Positions 14,812 to 22,542 of a stretch of 24,038 nt of DNA are shown one piece after another (position 1 is the stretch's first letter; every line of letters starts with the position of its first letter). Where the stretch lies: assembly GCA_964555735.1 (NCBI GenBank), contig CAZKTS010000061.1, positions 1 to 24,038 of the forward strand, in the 5' to 3' direction. The notes beneath the pieces are model-generated. The model searched no databases, was not told where the DNA came from, and saw only the letters and a program-made list of their open reading frames with translations. Source of the stretch: CAZKTS01 sp964555735 (GTDB taxonomy: Bacteria; Actinomycetota; Acidimicrobiia; IMCC26256; PALSA-555). The position numbers and the translations under genes are program-made.

Positions 14812-15720
14812 TCACCGGTCGGGGCCGGGCACCTGGGCCTCGGCACGAGGGTCGTCGGGGTCCTTGTAGAGCAGGGTCGGGCACGGCCCGGTGCCGAGCC
14901 CCGCGGGGCACTGGTTCACCGGCCACGGCACCCCGACCAGCTCACGCGCGAGCTCGATGTGCCACACGGGCACGTGCGCGCGGTAGATCGGCGTCTCGCC
15001 GCGGAACCACGTCGCCGGCGCCACTTCCTCGATGACCGCGAGGTCGAGCTGGTCGTAGCGGCCCTGGCTGAGCTGGCGGCTGCAGGTGCCGCACGGGTCC
15101 TGGGTGAGCGTGAACTTCTCGTCGTCCTCGGAGATGTGCAGCACCGAGAAGTGTCCCTGGAGCATGCGCGCCCACTGCGGCAGACGCTTCTCGGGCGGCC
15201 GGGAGCGGTCGACGGGCATCCAGTCCATCAGCGTGTGTGCCGCGGTGTAGCGCAGGACGAGCTCGAGCTGGTCGAGCCCGTGGGCGCGGTACACGTGCGA
15301 GAGCAGGGCGCTCAGCCAGTCGCGCAGGAAGTCCTGGCGCCGGCACCAGTCGGCCTCCATCGCGTCGAAGATCGCCAGCGCTCCGTCGCGGTCGCCGGCC
15401 GCGGCCGCGGCGCGCACCTCGTCGACGACCGACGCCGTGAGGTCGTAGTCGTCGACCGGCTCGGGGTGACGGGCGTACAGGCTCGTGGTCGCGTCGACCA
15501 GCTCGTTGGTGATCCCCTCGGGGCCTTCGATCGCCGCCCACCCGAACGTGTGCGCCACCCAGTTGCGGGTGCCGACCACCGTGCCGACGAACGATCGCTC
15601 GAGGCCGGCGGTGGTCGTGGCGACCGCGTCGAGGTCGCCGGAGGCCAACGCGCCGGCCAGCTGCTGGTGGGGCGTCCGCTCGATCGCCCGCAGCTCGTCG
15701 TCGGTGAAGAGGCGGGTCAC
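14812..15720 (-). CDS. Unknown conserved Cys-containing protein of the LLM-aldolase operon
   Basis: 302 aa from GTG 15720, whose GTGA overlaps the aldolase stop by 4 bp, indicating translational coupling. I do not recognise the family. The N-terminal half (1-160) is helical and has no known motif. The C-terminal half has DPCGTCSR (208-215; C210, C213) and two more cysteines near 281 and 290 (NQCPAGLGTGPCP), plus several histidines (VPVWHIELARE). That pattern suggests a metal-binding or redox centre. It has no signal peptide or membrane helix. Operon partners are an F420-type oxidoreductase and a class II aldolase, so an enzymatic step on the same substrate is likely, but which step cannot be said. 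Confidence 0.65.
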   Translation of the reverse strand: MTRLFTDDELRAIERTPHQQLAGALASGDLDAVATTTAGLERSFVGTVVGTRNWVAHTFGWAAIEGPEGITNELVDATTSLYARHPEPVDDYDLTASVVDEVRAAAAAGDRDGALAIFDAMEADWCRRQDFLRDWLSALLSHVYRAHGLDQLELVLRYTAAHTLMDWMPVDRSRPPEKRLPQWARMLQGHFSVLHISEDDEKFTLTQDPCGTCSRQLSQGRYDQLDLAVIEEVAPATWFRGETPIYRAHVPVWHIELARELVGVPWPVNQCPAGLGTGPCPTLLYKDPDDPRAEAQVPGPDR

Positions 15721-16472
15721 CGGGCTGCTCCGGCCGAGGCGCGGCGGGCGATCGTCTCGGCGAGGGCCGGGTCGGCGCGGAGCTCGCGCCGCGCCATCGC
15801 CTCCCAGAAGCCGTGGAACTCCGCCCGGCCGAGCATGGCCTGCACATCGGCGGGCACCGGTGTGCTGCCCCCGCCTTGCTCGACGAGCCACGCGTGCCGG
15901 GCCCGCATCTCGAGCGCGACGGCGCGTTGGTGGACCTGGCGCACGCTGTCGCCGAGTACGAACACGCCGTGGCCCGCCAGGAGTGCGATGTCGGCGTCGC
16001 CCATCGCGGCGACGGCCGCGGTCGCGTTGTCGGTGTCCTGCACACCGCCCCGGTACTCGTCGACGACGACGATCCGGCCGCCACCCAGCGCGGAGCTCTG
16101 GTCGTAGCAGTCGGGGATCCGTCGCAGGTTCGCGTACGCCGTCGCCCACTGCGGATGGTTGTGGACCGCGATGTGCACGTCGGGGCGCGCGCGGTGCAGC
16201 GCGAGGTGCAGTGCCGCGCCGGGCGCGCTCGGCCAGCTGCCCTCGACGACGTTCCCGTCGATGTCGATGCGGATGACGTCCTCGGGCCCGAACTCGTCCC
16301 AGAGGAGGAACCACGGGTTGGTGAGGAACGTCCCGTCGTCCTGGCGGTAGGTGATGTGCCCGGCGAGGTGGTCGTCGTAGCCCTCGCGCCACAGCGCGCG
16401 GGCGAGGAGCACGACCTCGTCGCGTGGCTCGAGCGGCGGGAGGAGCTGTTCGGGGGTCGGGGTGAAGCTCAT
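15717..16472 (-). CDS. Class II aldolase/adducin family protein
   Basis: 251 aa from ATG 16472, overlapping the LLM stop (ATGA). Features of the L-fuculose-phosphate aldolase/adducin fold: HLAGHITYR (35-43), the metal ligands H104 and H106 in AVHNHPQWA, and H168 in LLAGHGVFVLG. These three histidines hold the divalent metal in true aldolases, and all are present. An acidic residue in the region E/D-71 to E-77 may assist catalysis. The family includes retro-aldol and decarboxylating enzymes acting on sugar phosphates, but also on 4-hydroxy-2-oxo acids. Here the neighbours are not sugar enzymes, so a non-sugar C-C cleavage in a catabolic route is more plausible. Confidence 0.85.
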   Translation of the reverse strand: MSFTPTPEQLLPPLEPRDEVVLLARALWREGYDDHLAGHITYRQDDGTFLTNPWFLLWDEFGPEDVIRIDIDGNVVEGSWPSAPGAALHLALHRARPDVHIAVHNHPQWATAYANLRRIPDCYDQSSALGGGRIVVVDEYRGGVQDTDNATAAVAAMGDADIALLAGHGVFVLGDSVRQVHQRAVALEMRARHAWLVEQGGGSTPVPADVQAMLGRAEFHGFWEAMARRELRADPALAETIARRASAGAAR

Positions 16473-17518
16473 GCGGACCTCCGCTGCGAGTCCGTCGACG
16501 CGCGTTCGAGCGCACGCAGCTCGTGGGCGACGGCATCGATGACGTCGTCGTCGATCGGGTACGGGGCGTACGGCGTCACGCGGTCGACCACGCCGTTGCA
16601 TCGGGTGCTCAGGGTGCGCGCGATCTCGGTGGGGCTGCCGACCGCGGCGAACGCGTCGAGCATGTCGTCGTCGACCAGCTCGTCGAGCATGTCCCAGGCG
16701 CCGCGCCGCGAGCGGGCGTGGAGCTCGGCGTGGACGGCGTCCCAGCCGTGCAGTGCGAGCACGGGCGCGTACGCGGGCGTCGATCCGTAGAACGCGATCT
16801 GGGTCTTGACCGCGGCGACTGCCGCGTCGACCTCGGCGGGTGTCCGGCCCGTCGCCACGAACGCCGGGTACGAGACGGACACGGCCGACACGTCGCGGCT
16901 CGCGGCGCGTGCTCCCTCGTCGAGTGCGGGGAGTGTGACCTCTCGGAGGTAGCGCTCGGTCACGAAACTGTGCGTGAGCAGGCCGTCGGCGACCTCGCCG
17001 GCGACGCGGGTCATGGCGCGGCCAACCCCCGCGACGTAGATCGGCGGGTTGCCGTGTGGGTTGGGGCCGGGGTCGAACACCGGCGGCAGGAGCGTGTGGG
17101 TGGAGAAGTCGCCCCGGAAGTCGAGGTCGGCGCGGCCGGCCCACGCGTCCCAGATGTGCCGCACCGCCAGGACCAGCTCGCGCATCCGGGCGACCGGCCG
17201 GCCCCACGGCATCCCGAAGCGGCGCTCGATGTGCGCCCGCACCTGGGAGCCGATCCCCAGGCGGAAGCGGCCGGCGCTCGCGAGCTGGAGGTCGTTGGCG
17301 GCGACCGCGATGCTCATCGGATTGCGGGCGAAGGCGATGGCGACACCGGTGCCGAGCCCCATGGTCGTCGTGGTGGTGGCGGCGAGGGTGAGGGCGACGA
17401 ACGCATCGTGGGCGGTCTCGCCGCACCAGGCGGCGTCGTAGCCCCGGCGCTCGAGCGCGGCTGCGGTCTCGGGCAGCGCGCCCAGTGCGGTGGGGTCGAG
17501 CATGGAGTCCACGTGCAT
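16469..17518 (-). CDS. F420-dependent LLM class oxidoreductase (TIGR03617-like)
   Basis: 349 aa from ATG 17518. Luciferase-like monooxygenase fold: LGTGVAIAFARNPMSIAVAANDLQLASAGRFRLGIGSQ (about 55-92) is the characteristic central block, followed by the helical insert and PIYVAGVGRAMTRVAGEVADGLLTHSF (about 160-186). The sequence fits the TIGR03617 group, in which cofactor F420 rather than FMN is predicted. F420-type LLM enzymes reduce or oxidise ketones, alcohols or enoyl groups. It heads a four-gene - strand operon. A possible near-leaderless promoter lies in front: -10-like TACGGT (17535-17530, - strand) 12 bases from the ATG, with the KstR2-like site just upstream at 17551-17570. Confidence 0.85.
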   Translation of the reverse strand: MHVDSMLDPTALGALPETAAALERRGYDAAWCGETAHDAFVALTLAATTTTTMGLGTGVAIAFARNPMSIAVAANDLQLASAGRFRLGIGSQVRAHIERRFGMPWGRPVARMRELVLAVRHIWDAWAGRADLDFRGDFSTHTLLPPVFDPGPNPHGNPPIYVAGVGRAMTRVAGEVADGLLTHSFVTERYLREVTLPALDEGARAASRDVSAVSVSYPAFVATGRTPAEVDAAVAAVKTQIAFYGSTPAYAPVLALHGWDAVHAELHARSRRGAWDMLDELVDDDMLDAFAAVGSPTEIARTLSTRCNGVVDRVTPYAPYPIDDDVIDAVAHELRALERASTDSQRRSA

Positions 17519-17550
17519 GGTGGCTTCGCACCGTAGCCTGGTCGCGTGCT

Positions 17551-17570
17551 ACCAATCGAGCGCTCGTTAG
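17551..17570. promoter_or_regulatory. KstR2-like operator between divergent LLM and tetR genes
   Basis: The sequence holds a perfect 10-bp palindrome CGAGCGCTCG (17557-17566) within AtCgAGcgCTcGtT (17555-17568), matching most of the KstR2 consensus AnCAAGnnCTTGnT. A -10-like TAGATT (17568-17573) for tetR abuts it and a - strand -10-like TACGGT (17535-17530) lies beyond. One site could therefore control both directions, the usual autoregulation layout for TetR proteins. Confidence 0.65.
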
Positions 17571-17628
17571 ATTCCCGGGGCAGGCCCGGACGAACGGAAC
17601 ATGAACGACAAGTGGGTGGACGGCGACG

Positions 17629-18243
17629 ATGGCTGAGGTGAAGGAGACCGGGGTCAAGGACCCGGACCGTCGGGAGCAGATCCTGCAGGGCGCGGGCGAG
17701 CTGTTTGCGACCAAGGGCGTCTCGGCGACGACGGTGCGTGAGATCGGCAACGCGGCGGGCCTGCTCTCGGGCAGCCTGTACCACTACTTCGATTCGAAGG
17801 AGGCGATGGTCGAGGCGATCGTCGCCGCCTTCTTGTCCGATCTGTCCGAGGCCTACGCGGCGGCGAGCTCGATCGATGACGACCCCGGCGAACGCCTCGC
17901 GGCGATGATCCGGGCGTCGTTCCAGGTGATGGCGAAGCACCCGTACGCGTGCCACATCTTCCAGCACGACTTCAACCACCTGCGGACCCTGCCGCGCTTC
18001 GAGGCGCTCGACGCCATGGCGCGCGACAGCGAGCGGGCGTGGCTCGACGTGCTCGCGGCCGGCGTCGCGCGGGGCCAGTTCCGCGACGACGTCGACCCGC
18101 TCGTCTTCTACCGCTTCAACCGCGACGCGATCTTCCTCACCGTCCGGTGGTACCGCGAGGGTGGGCACTACAGCCTCGACGAGCTGGCCGACAGCTGCAT
18201 CTCCATCTTCCTGCAGGGCTACGCGGTGCCGCTCGCTCAGTGA
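17629..18243 (+). CDS. kstR2: TetR/AcrR family regulator, KstR2-like
   Basis: 204 aa from ATG 17629. N-terminal HTH (about 34-54): VSATTVREIGNAAGLLSGSLYHYF, with the GxLSGSLYHYF-SKEAMV pattern I recall from mycobacterial KstR2. The C-terminal domain keeps VDPLVFYRFNRDAIFLTVRWYREGG (about 158-182), also a KstR2 feature around the ligand pocket. KstR2 represses genes for steroid C/D-ring (HIP) degradation and is released by HIP-CoA. Its neighbours include fadA6-, ipdF- and fadD3-like genes and matching operators, which supports the call. It lacks a strong SD. LLM gene 2 starts 10 bp after its stop. Orthology, as opposed to a sister regulator, would need a tree. Confidence 0.72.
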   Translation: MAEVKETGVKDPDRREQILQGAGELFATKGVSATTVREIGNAAGLLSGSLYHYFDSKEAMVEAIVAAFLSDLSEAYAAASSIDDDPGERLAAMIRASFQVMAKHPYACHIFQHDFNHLRTLPRFEALDAMARDSERAWLDVLAAGVARGQFRDDVDPLVFYRFNRDAIFLTVRWYREGGHYSLDELADSCISIFLQGYAVPLAQ

Positions 18244-18253
18244 GCCGCGGCCG

Positions 18254-19195
18254 GTGACCGTCCGGCCGTTCCGCTTCGGTGTGGGGCCGGGCGGGCTGGG
18301 CTTCGACACCGCGGCGGGGTGGCGCGAGCTCGCGCGTCGGCTCGAGGGCGACGGCTACTCGACCCTCGGCGTCGGTGATCATCTGGTCGGGGGCTACGGA
18401 CCGATCGCCGCCCTCACCGCGGCCGCGGACGCGACGACGACGCTGCGGGTCGCGGCCACGACGTTCGGCAACGACTACCGGCATCCTGTCGTGCTCGCAC
18501 AGGAAACCGCGACCATCGACGTGCTGAGCGACGGCCGCCTCGAGGTGGGCATCGGCGCGGGTTGGATGCGCGCCGACTACGAGCGCGCCGGGATGGTGAT
18601 GGACCGACCCGGGGTGCGGATCGAACGCCTCACCGAGGCGATCGCGGTCCTCAAGGGCTGCTGGGCCGACGCACCGTGCACCTTCAGTGGCGCGCACTAC
18701 CGCGTGGACGCGCTCGACGCGCGGCCGAAGCCGGCGCAGCGCCCCCATCCGCCGATCCTCGTGGGCGGCGCCGGCCCGAAGGTGCTCACGGTCGGCGCGC
18801 GTCACGCCGACATCGTGGGGCTCAACGTCGACCTCCGGGCCGGGCGGATCGGGCCCGAGATGGGCGCCAGCGCGACCGCGGCGGCGACCCGCGAGAAGGT
18901 GGCGCTGGTCCGCGCCGAGAGCCGCGATCGCGCCACCACGCCCGAGCTCCAGGTCTACGTCCACGCCACCGCGATCGGCGGTGATCTCGACGCAGCCCGG
19001 GCCCGGGCGCGGGAGGCGCTGGCACTCACCGACGACGAGCTCGCGGCCTCCCCCCACGTCCTCATCGGGGAGGCCGACGCGGTCGCCGACACGCTGAGGT
19101 CCCGGCGGGAGGAGTACGGCATCTCCTACATCTCGGTCGATGCCTCCGCCGCCGAGGCGCTGGCGCCGGTGGTCGCCCGCCTCGCCGGCACCTGA
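18254..19195 (+). CDS. F420-dependent LLM class oxidoreductase (TIGR03621-like)
   Basis: 313 aa from GTG 18254, 10 bp after the tetR stop; the frame upstream runs into tetR and is excluded. Luciferase-like fold: RFGVGPGGLGF near the start, DHLVGGYGPIAALTAAADATTTLRVA (about 42-67), the VLSDGRLEVGIGAGWMRADYERAG block (about 92-115) and HPPILVGGAGPKVLTVGARHADIVGLN (about 169-195). The sequence fits the TIGR03621 group, usually MSMEG_2516-like and predicted to use F420. It is probably co-transcribed with the regulator. It is distinct from the first LLM enzyme on the other strand, so two redox steps may be served, or two substrates. A hairpin at 19226-19241 may end the transcript. Confidence 0.85.
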   Translation: MTVRPFRFGVGPGGLGFDTAAGWRELARRLEGDGYSTLGVGDHLVGGYGPIAALTAAADATTTLRVAATTFGNDYRHPVVLAQETATIDVLSDGRLEVGIGAGWMRADYERAGMVMDRPGVRIERLTEAIAVLKGCWADAPCTFSGAHYRVDALDARPKPAQRPHPPILVGGAGPKVLTVGARHADIVGLNVDLRAGRIGPEMGASATAAATREKVALVRAESRDRATTPELQVYVHATAIGGDLDAARARAREALALTDDELAASPHVLIGEADAVADTLRSRREEYGISYISVDASAAEALAPVVARLAGT

Positions 19196-19225
19196 GGTGG
19201 CGCTGCGTCCCACTTCTCGTCTGTA

Positions 19226-19241
19226 CCGGCCACCCGGCCGG
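19226..19241. terminator. Short GC-rich hairpin after LLM gene 2
   Basis: CCGGCC (19226-19231) and GGCCGG (19236-19241) pair across a 4-base loop, 31 bp past the stop of the LLM gene and immediately before the next operator. It may be a weak intrinsic terminator; there is no T-tract. Confidence 0.4.
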
Positions 19242-19249
19242 GCCTACCA

Positions 19250-19264
19250 AGCAAGCGCTTGACA
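19250..19264. promoter_or_regulatory. KstR2-like operator overlapping a -35 box before the dioxygenase gene
   Basis: AgCAAGcgCTTGaC (19250-19263) matches the KstR2 consensus AnCAAGnnCTTGnT at all but the last fixed base. TTGACA (19259-19264), a perfect -35 hexamer, overlaps its right half, so a bound repressor would block polymerase. A clear -10 is not evident (about 19282-19287 is GC-rich). The dioxygenase ATG lies 76 bp downstream. Confidence 0.7.
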
Positions 19265-19339
19265 GCCTGCGGCGGTCTGTGCGACCGTCGCCGCCGGGGG
19301 AGTCGACGCGCGACGTGTCGACGAGAGAGAGGAGCGGCC

Positions 19340-20239
19340 ATGCGCTGCAGAGGGCTCGGCTACATCGGCATCGACAGCACCGACCCGGCGGCGTGGGACG
19401 CGTTCCTCAACCCGGTCCTCGGCATGCAGCCGGGTGCCGGCGACGACGACGGCACGCTCCGCTTCCGGATGGACCGCCGCAGCTGGCGCGTCGCCATCCA
19501 CCCGGCGGACCGCGACGGCTGCTCCTACGTGGGCTGGGAGTACGCGAACCCGACCGACCTCGAGGCCGCGATCGCGCAGGTCGAGGCGGCCGGTGCGCCC
19601 GTGAAGCGCCTCGGCGCCGAGGAGGCGCTGGCCCGACGTGTGAAGGGGCTCGCGAGCTTCGAGGACCCGTGGGGCAACACCAACGAGCTGTTCTTCGGGC
19701 AGGCCGTCGACGAGGAGCCGTTCCTCTCACCGGCGGGCGTGTCGGGCTTCCTCACCGAGGGCGTCGGCCTCGGCCACGCGCTCTACCAGGTGCCCGACGC
19801 GTGGGAAGCGGCGAACTGGTACATCAACGCGCTCCAGTTCTCGCTGACCGACTTCTTCACGTGGGGCCCGAACTCGGCGGTGTTCCTGCACACGACGCCG
19901 CGCCACCACAGCCTCGCGTTCGTCGACCTGCCGCTGCCGAACGGCACCTGCCTCAACCACTTCATGATCGAGAGCAACACGATCGCCGACACCGGTGCTG
20001 CCTACGACCGTGCGCGCGAAGCCGGCGTCACCATCACCAACACGCTCGGGCAGCACGCCAACGACCCGATGGTGTCCTTCTACATGCTCTCGCCCGGCGG
20101 CTTCAACGTCGAGTTCGGCTGGGACGGCCTGATGCTCGACCCCGACACGTGGGTCGCGACGGAGTGGTCCGGCCGCGGTGAGCTGTGGGGGCACACCGGG
20201 GAGTTCATGGACGACATCGCCGATGCGAAGCAGGAGTGA
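19340..20239 (+). CDS. Extradiol ring-cleavage dioxygenase, HsaC/BphC type (VOC superfamily)
   Basis: 299 aa from ATG 19340 (GGAG six bases upstream; the upstream extension of the frame is non-coding promoter). Two VOC modules: an N-terminal non-catalytic one (about 1-130) and a C-terminal one with the Fe(II) triad H146 (GLGHALYQ), H207 (LNHFMIES) and E258 (GFNVEFG). Second-sphere catalytic residues H190, H239 and Y248 of type I enzymes are also present. Such enzymes meta-cleave catechols; HsaC cleaves the steroid-derived 3,4-DHSA in the A/B ring branch. Sequence alone cannot separate a steroid catechol from a biaryl substrate. Its promoter carries the best KstR2-like site. It is first of a + strand run of four genes with short gaps. 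Confidence 0.87.
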   Translation: MRCRGLGYIGIDSTDPAAWDAFLNPVLGMQPGAGDDDGTLRFRMDRRSWRVAIHPADRDGCSYVGWEYANPTDLEAAIAQVEAAGAPVKRLGAEEALARRVKGLASFEDPWGNTNELFFGQAVDEEPFLSPAGVSGFLTEGVGLGHALYQVPDAWEAANWYINALQFSLTDFFTWGPNSAVFLHTTPRHHSLAFVDLPLPNGTCLNHFMIESNTIADTGAAYDRAREAGVTITNTLGQHANDPMVSFYMLSPGGFNVEFGWDGLMLDPDTWVATEWSGRGELWGHTGEFMDDIADAKQE

Positions 20240-20266
20240 CGCCACCGCGTCGCGACGAGCGGCGCG

Positions 20267-21334
20267 GTGAGGGCCTGCATCCTCGGGGCCGGCGGGCTCG
20301 GCTCGGTCTTCGGAGCCGGTCTGGCGAGCTCGGGTGTCGACGTCACGCTCGTCGCGCGCCCGGCGCACGTCGACGCGATCCAGGCGCGCGGGCTGCGCGT
20401 CACCGGGCTCGGCGGCGAGCGGGTCGTGCAGGACCGTCTGCACGCGGTGACCGACGCCGCCGCGGCCGAGGGCGACTTCGACCTCTTGATGCTGCTGGTC
20501 AAGGCCAAGGACACCGAGGCCACGCTCGCCGACGCCGGTTCGCTGCGCGAGCGGGTGGCGGCCGTCTGCTCGTTCCAGAACACCGTCACCAAGGAGGCCG
20601 AGCTCGCCGCGTGGGTCGGGCTCGACGCGGTGATCGGCGCGTCCACCACGGAGGCGGGCACGCTCGTCGAGCCCGGCGTGGTGCGGCACGTCGCGACCGC
20701 TCCGACCGCCTGCTACTTCGGCGAGGTCGATGGCGGCTCGAGCCCGCGTGTGGACGCGATCGTCGGCGCGTTCACCGCCGCCGGCTTCGCGTCGAAGGCG
20801 GCGGACGACATCGCGCACGTCGAGTGGGAGAAGCTGCTCCAGATCTCGATCGTCGCGGCGTGGTCGGTGTCGACGTTCGGCGCACTGGGTGGGTCGATGG
20901 CGGAGGGCCTCGCGGTGCGTGAGGCGGCCGAGCACTACGTGCAGCTCGCAACCGAGCTGTTCGCGGTGTACACCGCGCTCGGCTACGAGCCCGCCGACTA
21001 CTTCGCACCGTTCTCGCGCTTCCGCACCTTCGCGTCCTCGACGTTCGAGGAGTCGGTCGAGCAGATGACCGCGCTCGGCGCGCAGATGCGGAGCGACGGC
21101 TTCATCGGCCGTCCGTCGCTGCACGACGATCTGCTGCGCGGGCGCACCACCGAGGTCGCATGGTCCATCGGCGCGTTCCTCGAGATCGCCGACGACCGTG
21201 GCATCCCGGTGCCGACCGTGCGCGCCGCGTATCGCACCATCCGGTCGCTCGAGTTCTGGCTGCCGCGCCTCGGCGGCGTCGAGCCCCACGCGTTGCCCCC
21301 GATCCCCGACCCCGCTGGAGCCCCTGGTGCCTGA
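20267..21334 (+). CDS. Ketopantoate reductase (PanE/ApbA)-fold dehydrogenase, probably not a true PanE
   Basis: 355 aa from GTG 20267, 27 bp after the dioxygenase stop. Rossmann motif GAGGLGSVFGAG (7-18) binds NAD(P). The catalytic lysine pattern is EWEKLLQIS (K189) and an Asn in the FQNTVTKE loop (N105) aligns with the HNG loop of the family. In E. coli PanE, Asn residues at +4 and +8 after the catalytic lysine contact pantoate; here those are I193 and A197, so the substrate is probably different. It is also longer than a typical PanE (about 300 aa). Its 3' end overlaps the thiolase start by 8 bp, tying it to the fatty-acid-like degradation steps. It may oxidise or reduce a beta-hydroxy/keto CoA or acid intermediate. 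Confidence 0.78.
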   Translation: MRACILGAGGLGSVFGAGLASSGVDVTLVARPAHVDAIQARGLRVTGLGGERVVQDRLHAVTDAAAAEGDFDLLMLLVKAKDTEATLADAGSLRERVAAVCSFQNTVTKEAELAAWVGLDAVIGASTTEAGTLVEPGVVRHVATAPTACYFGEVDGGSSPRVDAIVGAFTAAGFASKAADDIAHVEWEKLLQISIVAAWSVSTFGALGGSMAEGLAVREAAEHYVQLATELFAVYTALGYEPADYFAPFSRFRTFASSTFEESVEQMTALGAQMRSDGFIGRPSLHDDLLRGRTTEVAWSIGAFLEIADDRGIPVPTVRAAYRTIRSLEFWLPRLGGVEPHALPPIPDPAGAPGA

Positions 21335-22481
21335 AGCCTTCCTCGTCGACGCGGTCCGTACGCCGGTGGGCCGGCGCGGCGGTGCGCTCGCCGACGTCCA
21401 TCCCGCCGACCTCGGCGCCCACGTGATCCGGGCCATCGTCGAGCGCAACGACCTGGATCCCCTCGCCGTCGACGACGTGCACTTCGGGTGCGTCGACACC
21501 CTCGGGCCCCAGGCGGGCGACATCGCGCGCACGGCATGGCTCGCGGCCGGCCTGCCCGACGAAGTGCCCGGCACCACGATCGACCGGCAGTGCGGGTCGT
21601 CCCAGCAGGCCGTGCACTTCGCCGCCCAGGCGGTGATGAGCGGCACCAACGACGTCATCGTCGCCGGTGGGGTGCAGAACATGAGCATGATCCCCATCGC
21701 GTCGGCGATGGCGGTGGGGGAGCAGTTCGGCTTCCCGGACCCGTTCAGCGGGTCGAAGGGCTGGCTCGATCGGTACGGCACCCAGGAGGTGTCGCAGTTC
21801 CGCTCCGCCGAGCTGGTCGCGGAGAAGTGGGACCTGTCGCGCGAGCAGCTCGAGGAGTTCGCGTACCAGAGCCACCAGCGGGCGATCCGCGCCCAGGACG
21901 AGGGTCGCTTCGACCGCGAGATCGTGCCGCTCGGCGACGCCACGGTGGACGAGGGCCCGCGCCGCGACACGTCGCTCGAACGCATGGCCACCCTGAAGCC
22001 GCTGCGGGAGGGCGGCCGCGTGACCGCAGCGGCCGCCAGCCAGATCTCCGACGCGGCGAGCGCGGTGCTGGTGGTGTCGGAGCGGGCGCTCGAGCAGCAC
22101 GGCCTGACGCCACGCGCCCGGATCCACCACCTGAGCTGTCGCGGGGCCGACCCGGTGTACATGCTCACGGCGCCGATGCCCGCGACGAAGTACGCGTTCG
22201 AGCGCACCGGGATGTCGATCGACGACATCGACCTGATCGAGATCAACGAGGCCTTCGCGCCCGTCCCGCTCGCGTTCCTGCAGGACATCGGCGCCGACCC
22301 CGAGAAGCTCAACGTCAACGGCGGTGCGATCGCGCTCGGCCACCCGCTCGGTGCCACGGGCACTCGGCTGATGACCACGCTCCTCAACGAGCTCGAGCGC
22401 ACCGGCGGCCGCTACGGCCTCCAGACGATCTGCGAGGGCGGCGGTCAGGCCAACGTCACCATCATCGAGCGCCTCGGATGA
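21327..22481 (+). CDS. fadA6: Acetyl-CoA acyltransferase, FadA6-like steroid thiolase
   Basis: 384 aa from GTG 21327, overlapping the previous gene by 8 bp; the frame further upstream belongs to that gene's shadow. Thiolase active site residues are present: nucleophilic C89 in DRQCGSSQQAVHF, H339 in NGGAIALGHPLGATG, and C369 in CEGGGQANVTIIERL. Segments such as VAGGVQNMSMIPIASAMAVGEQFGF and INEAFAPVPLAF match mycobacterial FadA6 as I remember it, rather than the broader FadA5 pattern. FadA6 performs thiolysis in the HIP (steroid C/D ring) pathway. It is followed by an IpdF-like gene, as in the mycobacterial fadA6-kstR2-ipdF neighbourhood. The exact thiolytic step cannot be proven from sequence. 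Confidence 0.82.
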   Translation: MPEAFLVDAVRTPVGRRGGALADVHPADLGAHVIRAIVERNDLDPLAVDDVHFGCVDTLGPQAGDIARTAWLAAGLPDEVPGTTIDRQCGSSQQAVHFAAQAVMSGTNDVIVAGGVQNMSMIPIASAMAVGEQFGFPDPFSGSKGWLDRYGTQEVSQFRSAELVAEKWDLSREQLEEFAYQSHQRAIRAQDEGRFDREIVPLGDATVDEGPRRDTSLERMATLKPLREGGRVTAAAASQISDAASAVLVVSERALEQHGLTPRARIHHLSCRGADPVYMLTAPMPATKYAFERTGMSIDDIDLIEINEAFAPVPLAFLQDIGADPEKLNVNGGAIALGHPLGATGTRLMTTLLNELERTGGRYGLQTICEGGGQANVTIIERLG

Positions 22482-22491
22482 GCGCGCGCTC
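22480..22491. repeat. 12-bp perfect palindrome between fadA6 and ipdF
   Basis: GAGCGCGCGCTC spans 22480-22491, overlapping the thiolase TGA, with near-palindromic flanks (GAT...GTC). It is longer and more CG-alternating than the KstR2-like sites, so it may be an unrelated site, a weak terminator, or chance in GC-rich DNA. Confidence 0.3.
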
Positions 22492-22542
22492 GTCGCTGTC
22501 CGTACCCTCTCCCCGAGGGCCGTCGAACGAAGGAAGTCATCG

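Noticed and set aside
16523..17536. 337-codon + strand open frame opposite the LLM gene
   Set aside because: Antisense to a gene with clear LLM motifs; sequence is typical GC3 shadow.
17601..17636. 11-aa ORF before tetR (ATG 17601) as leader peptide
   Set aside because: Short, no strong ribosome site and overlaps tetR out of frame; too little to support.
19727..22402. 891-codon open frame on the - strand
   Set aside because: Antisense shadow of the dioxygenase, PanE-fold and thiolase genes; composition is low-complexity Arg/Ala/Gly-rich and no motif is seen. Long antisense frames are normal in very GC-rich genes.
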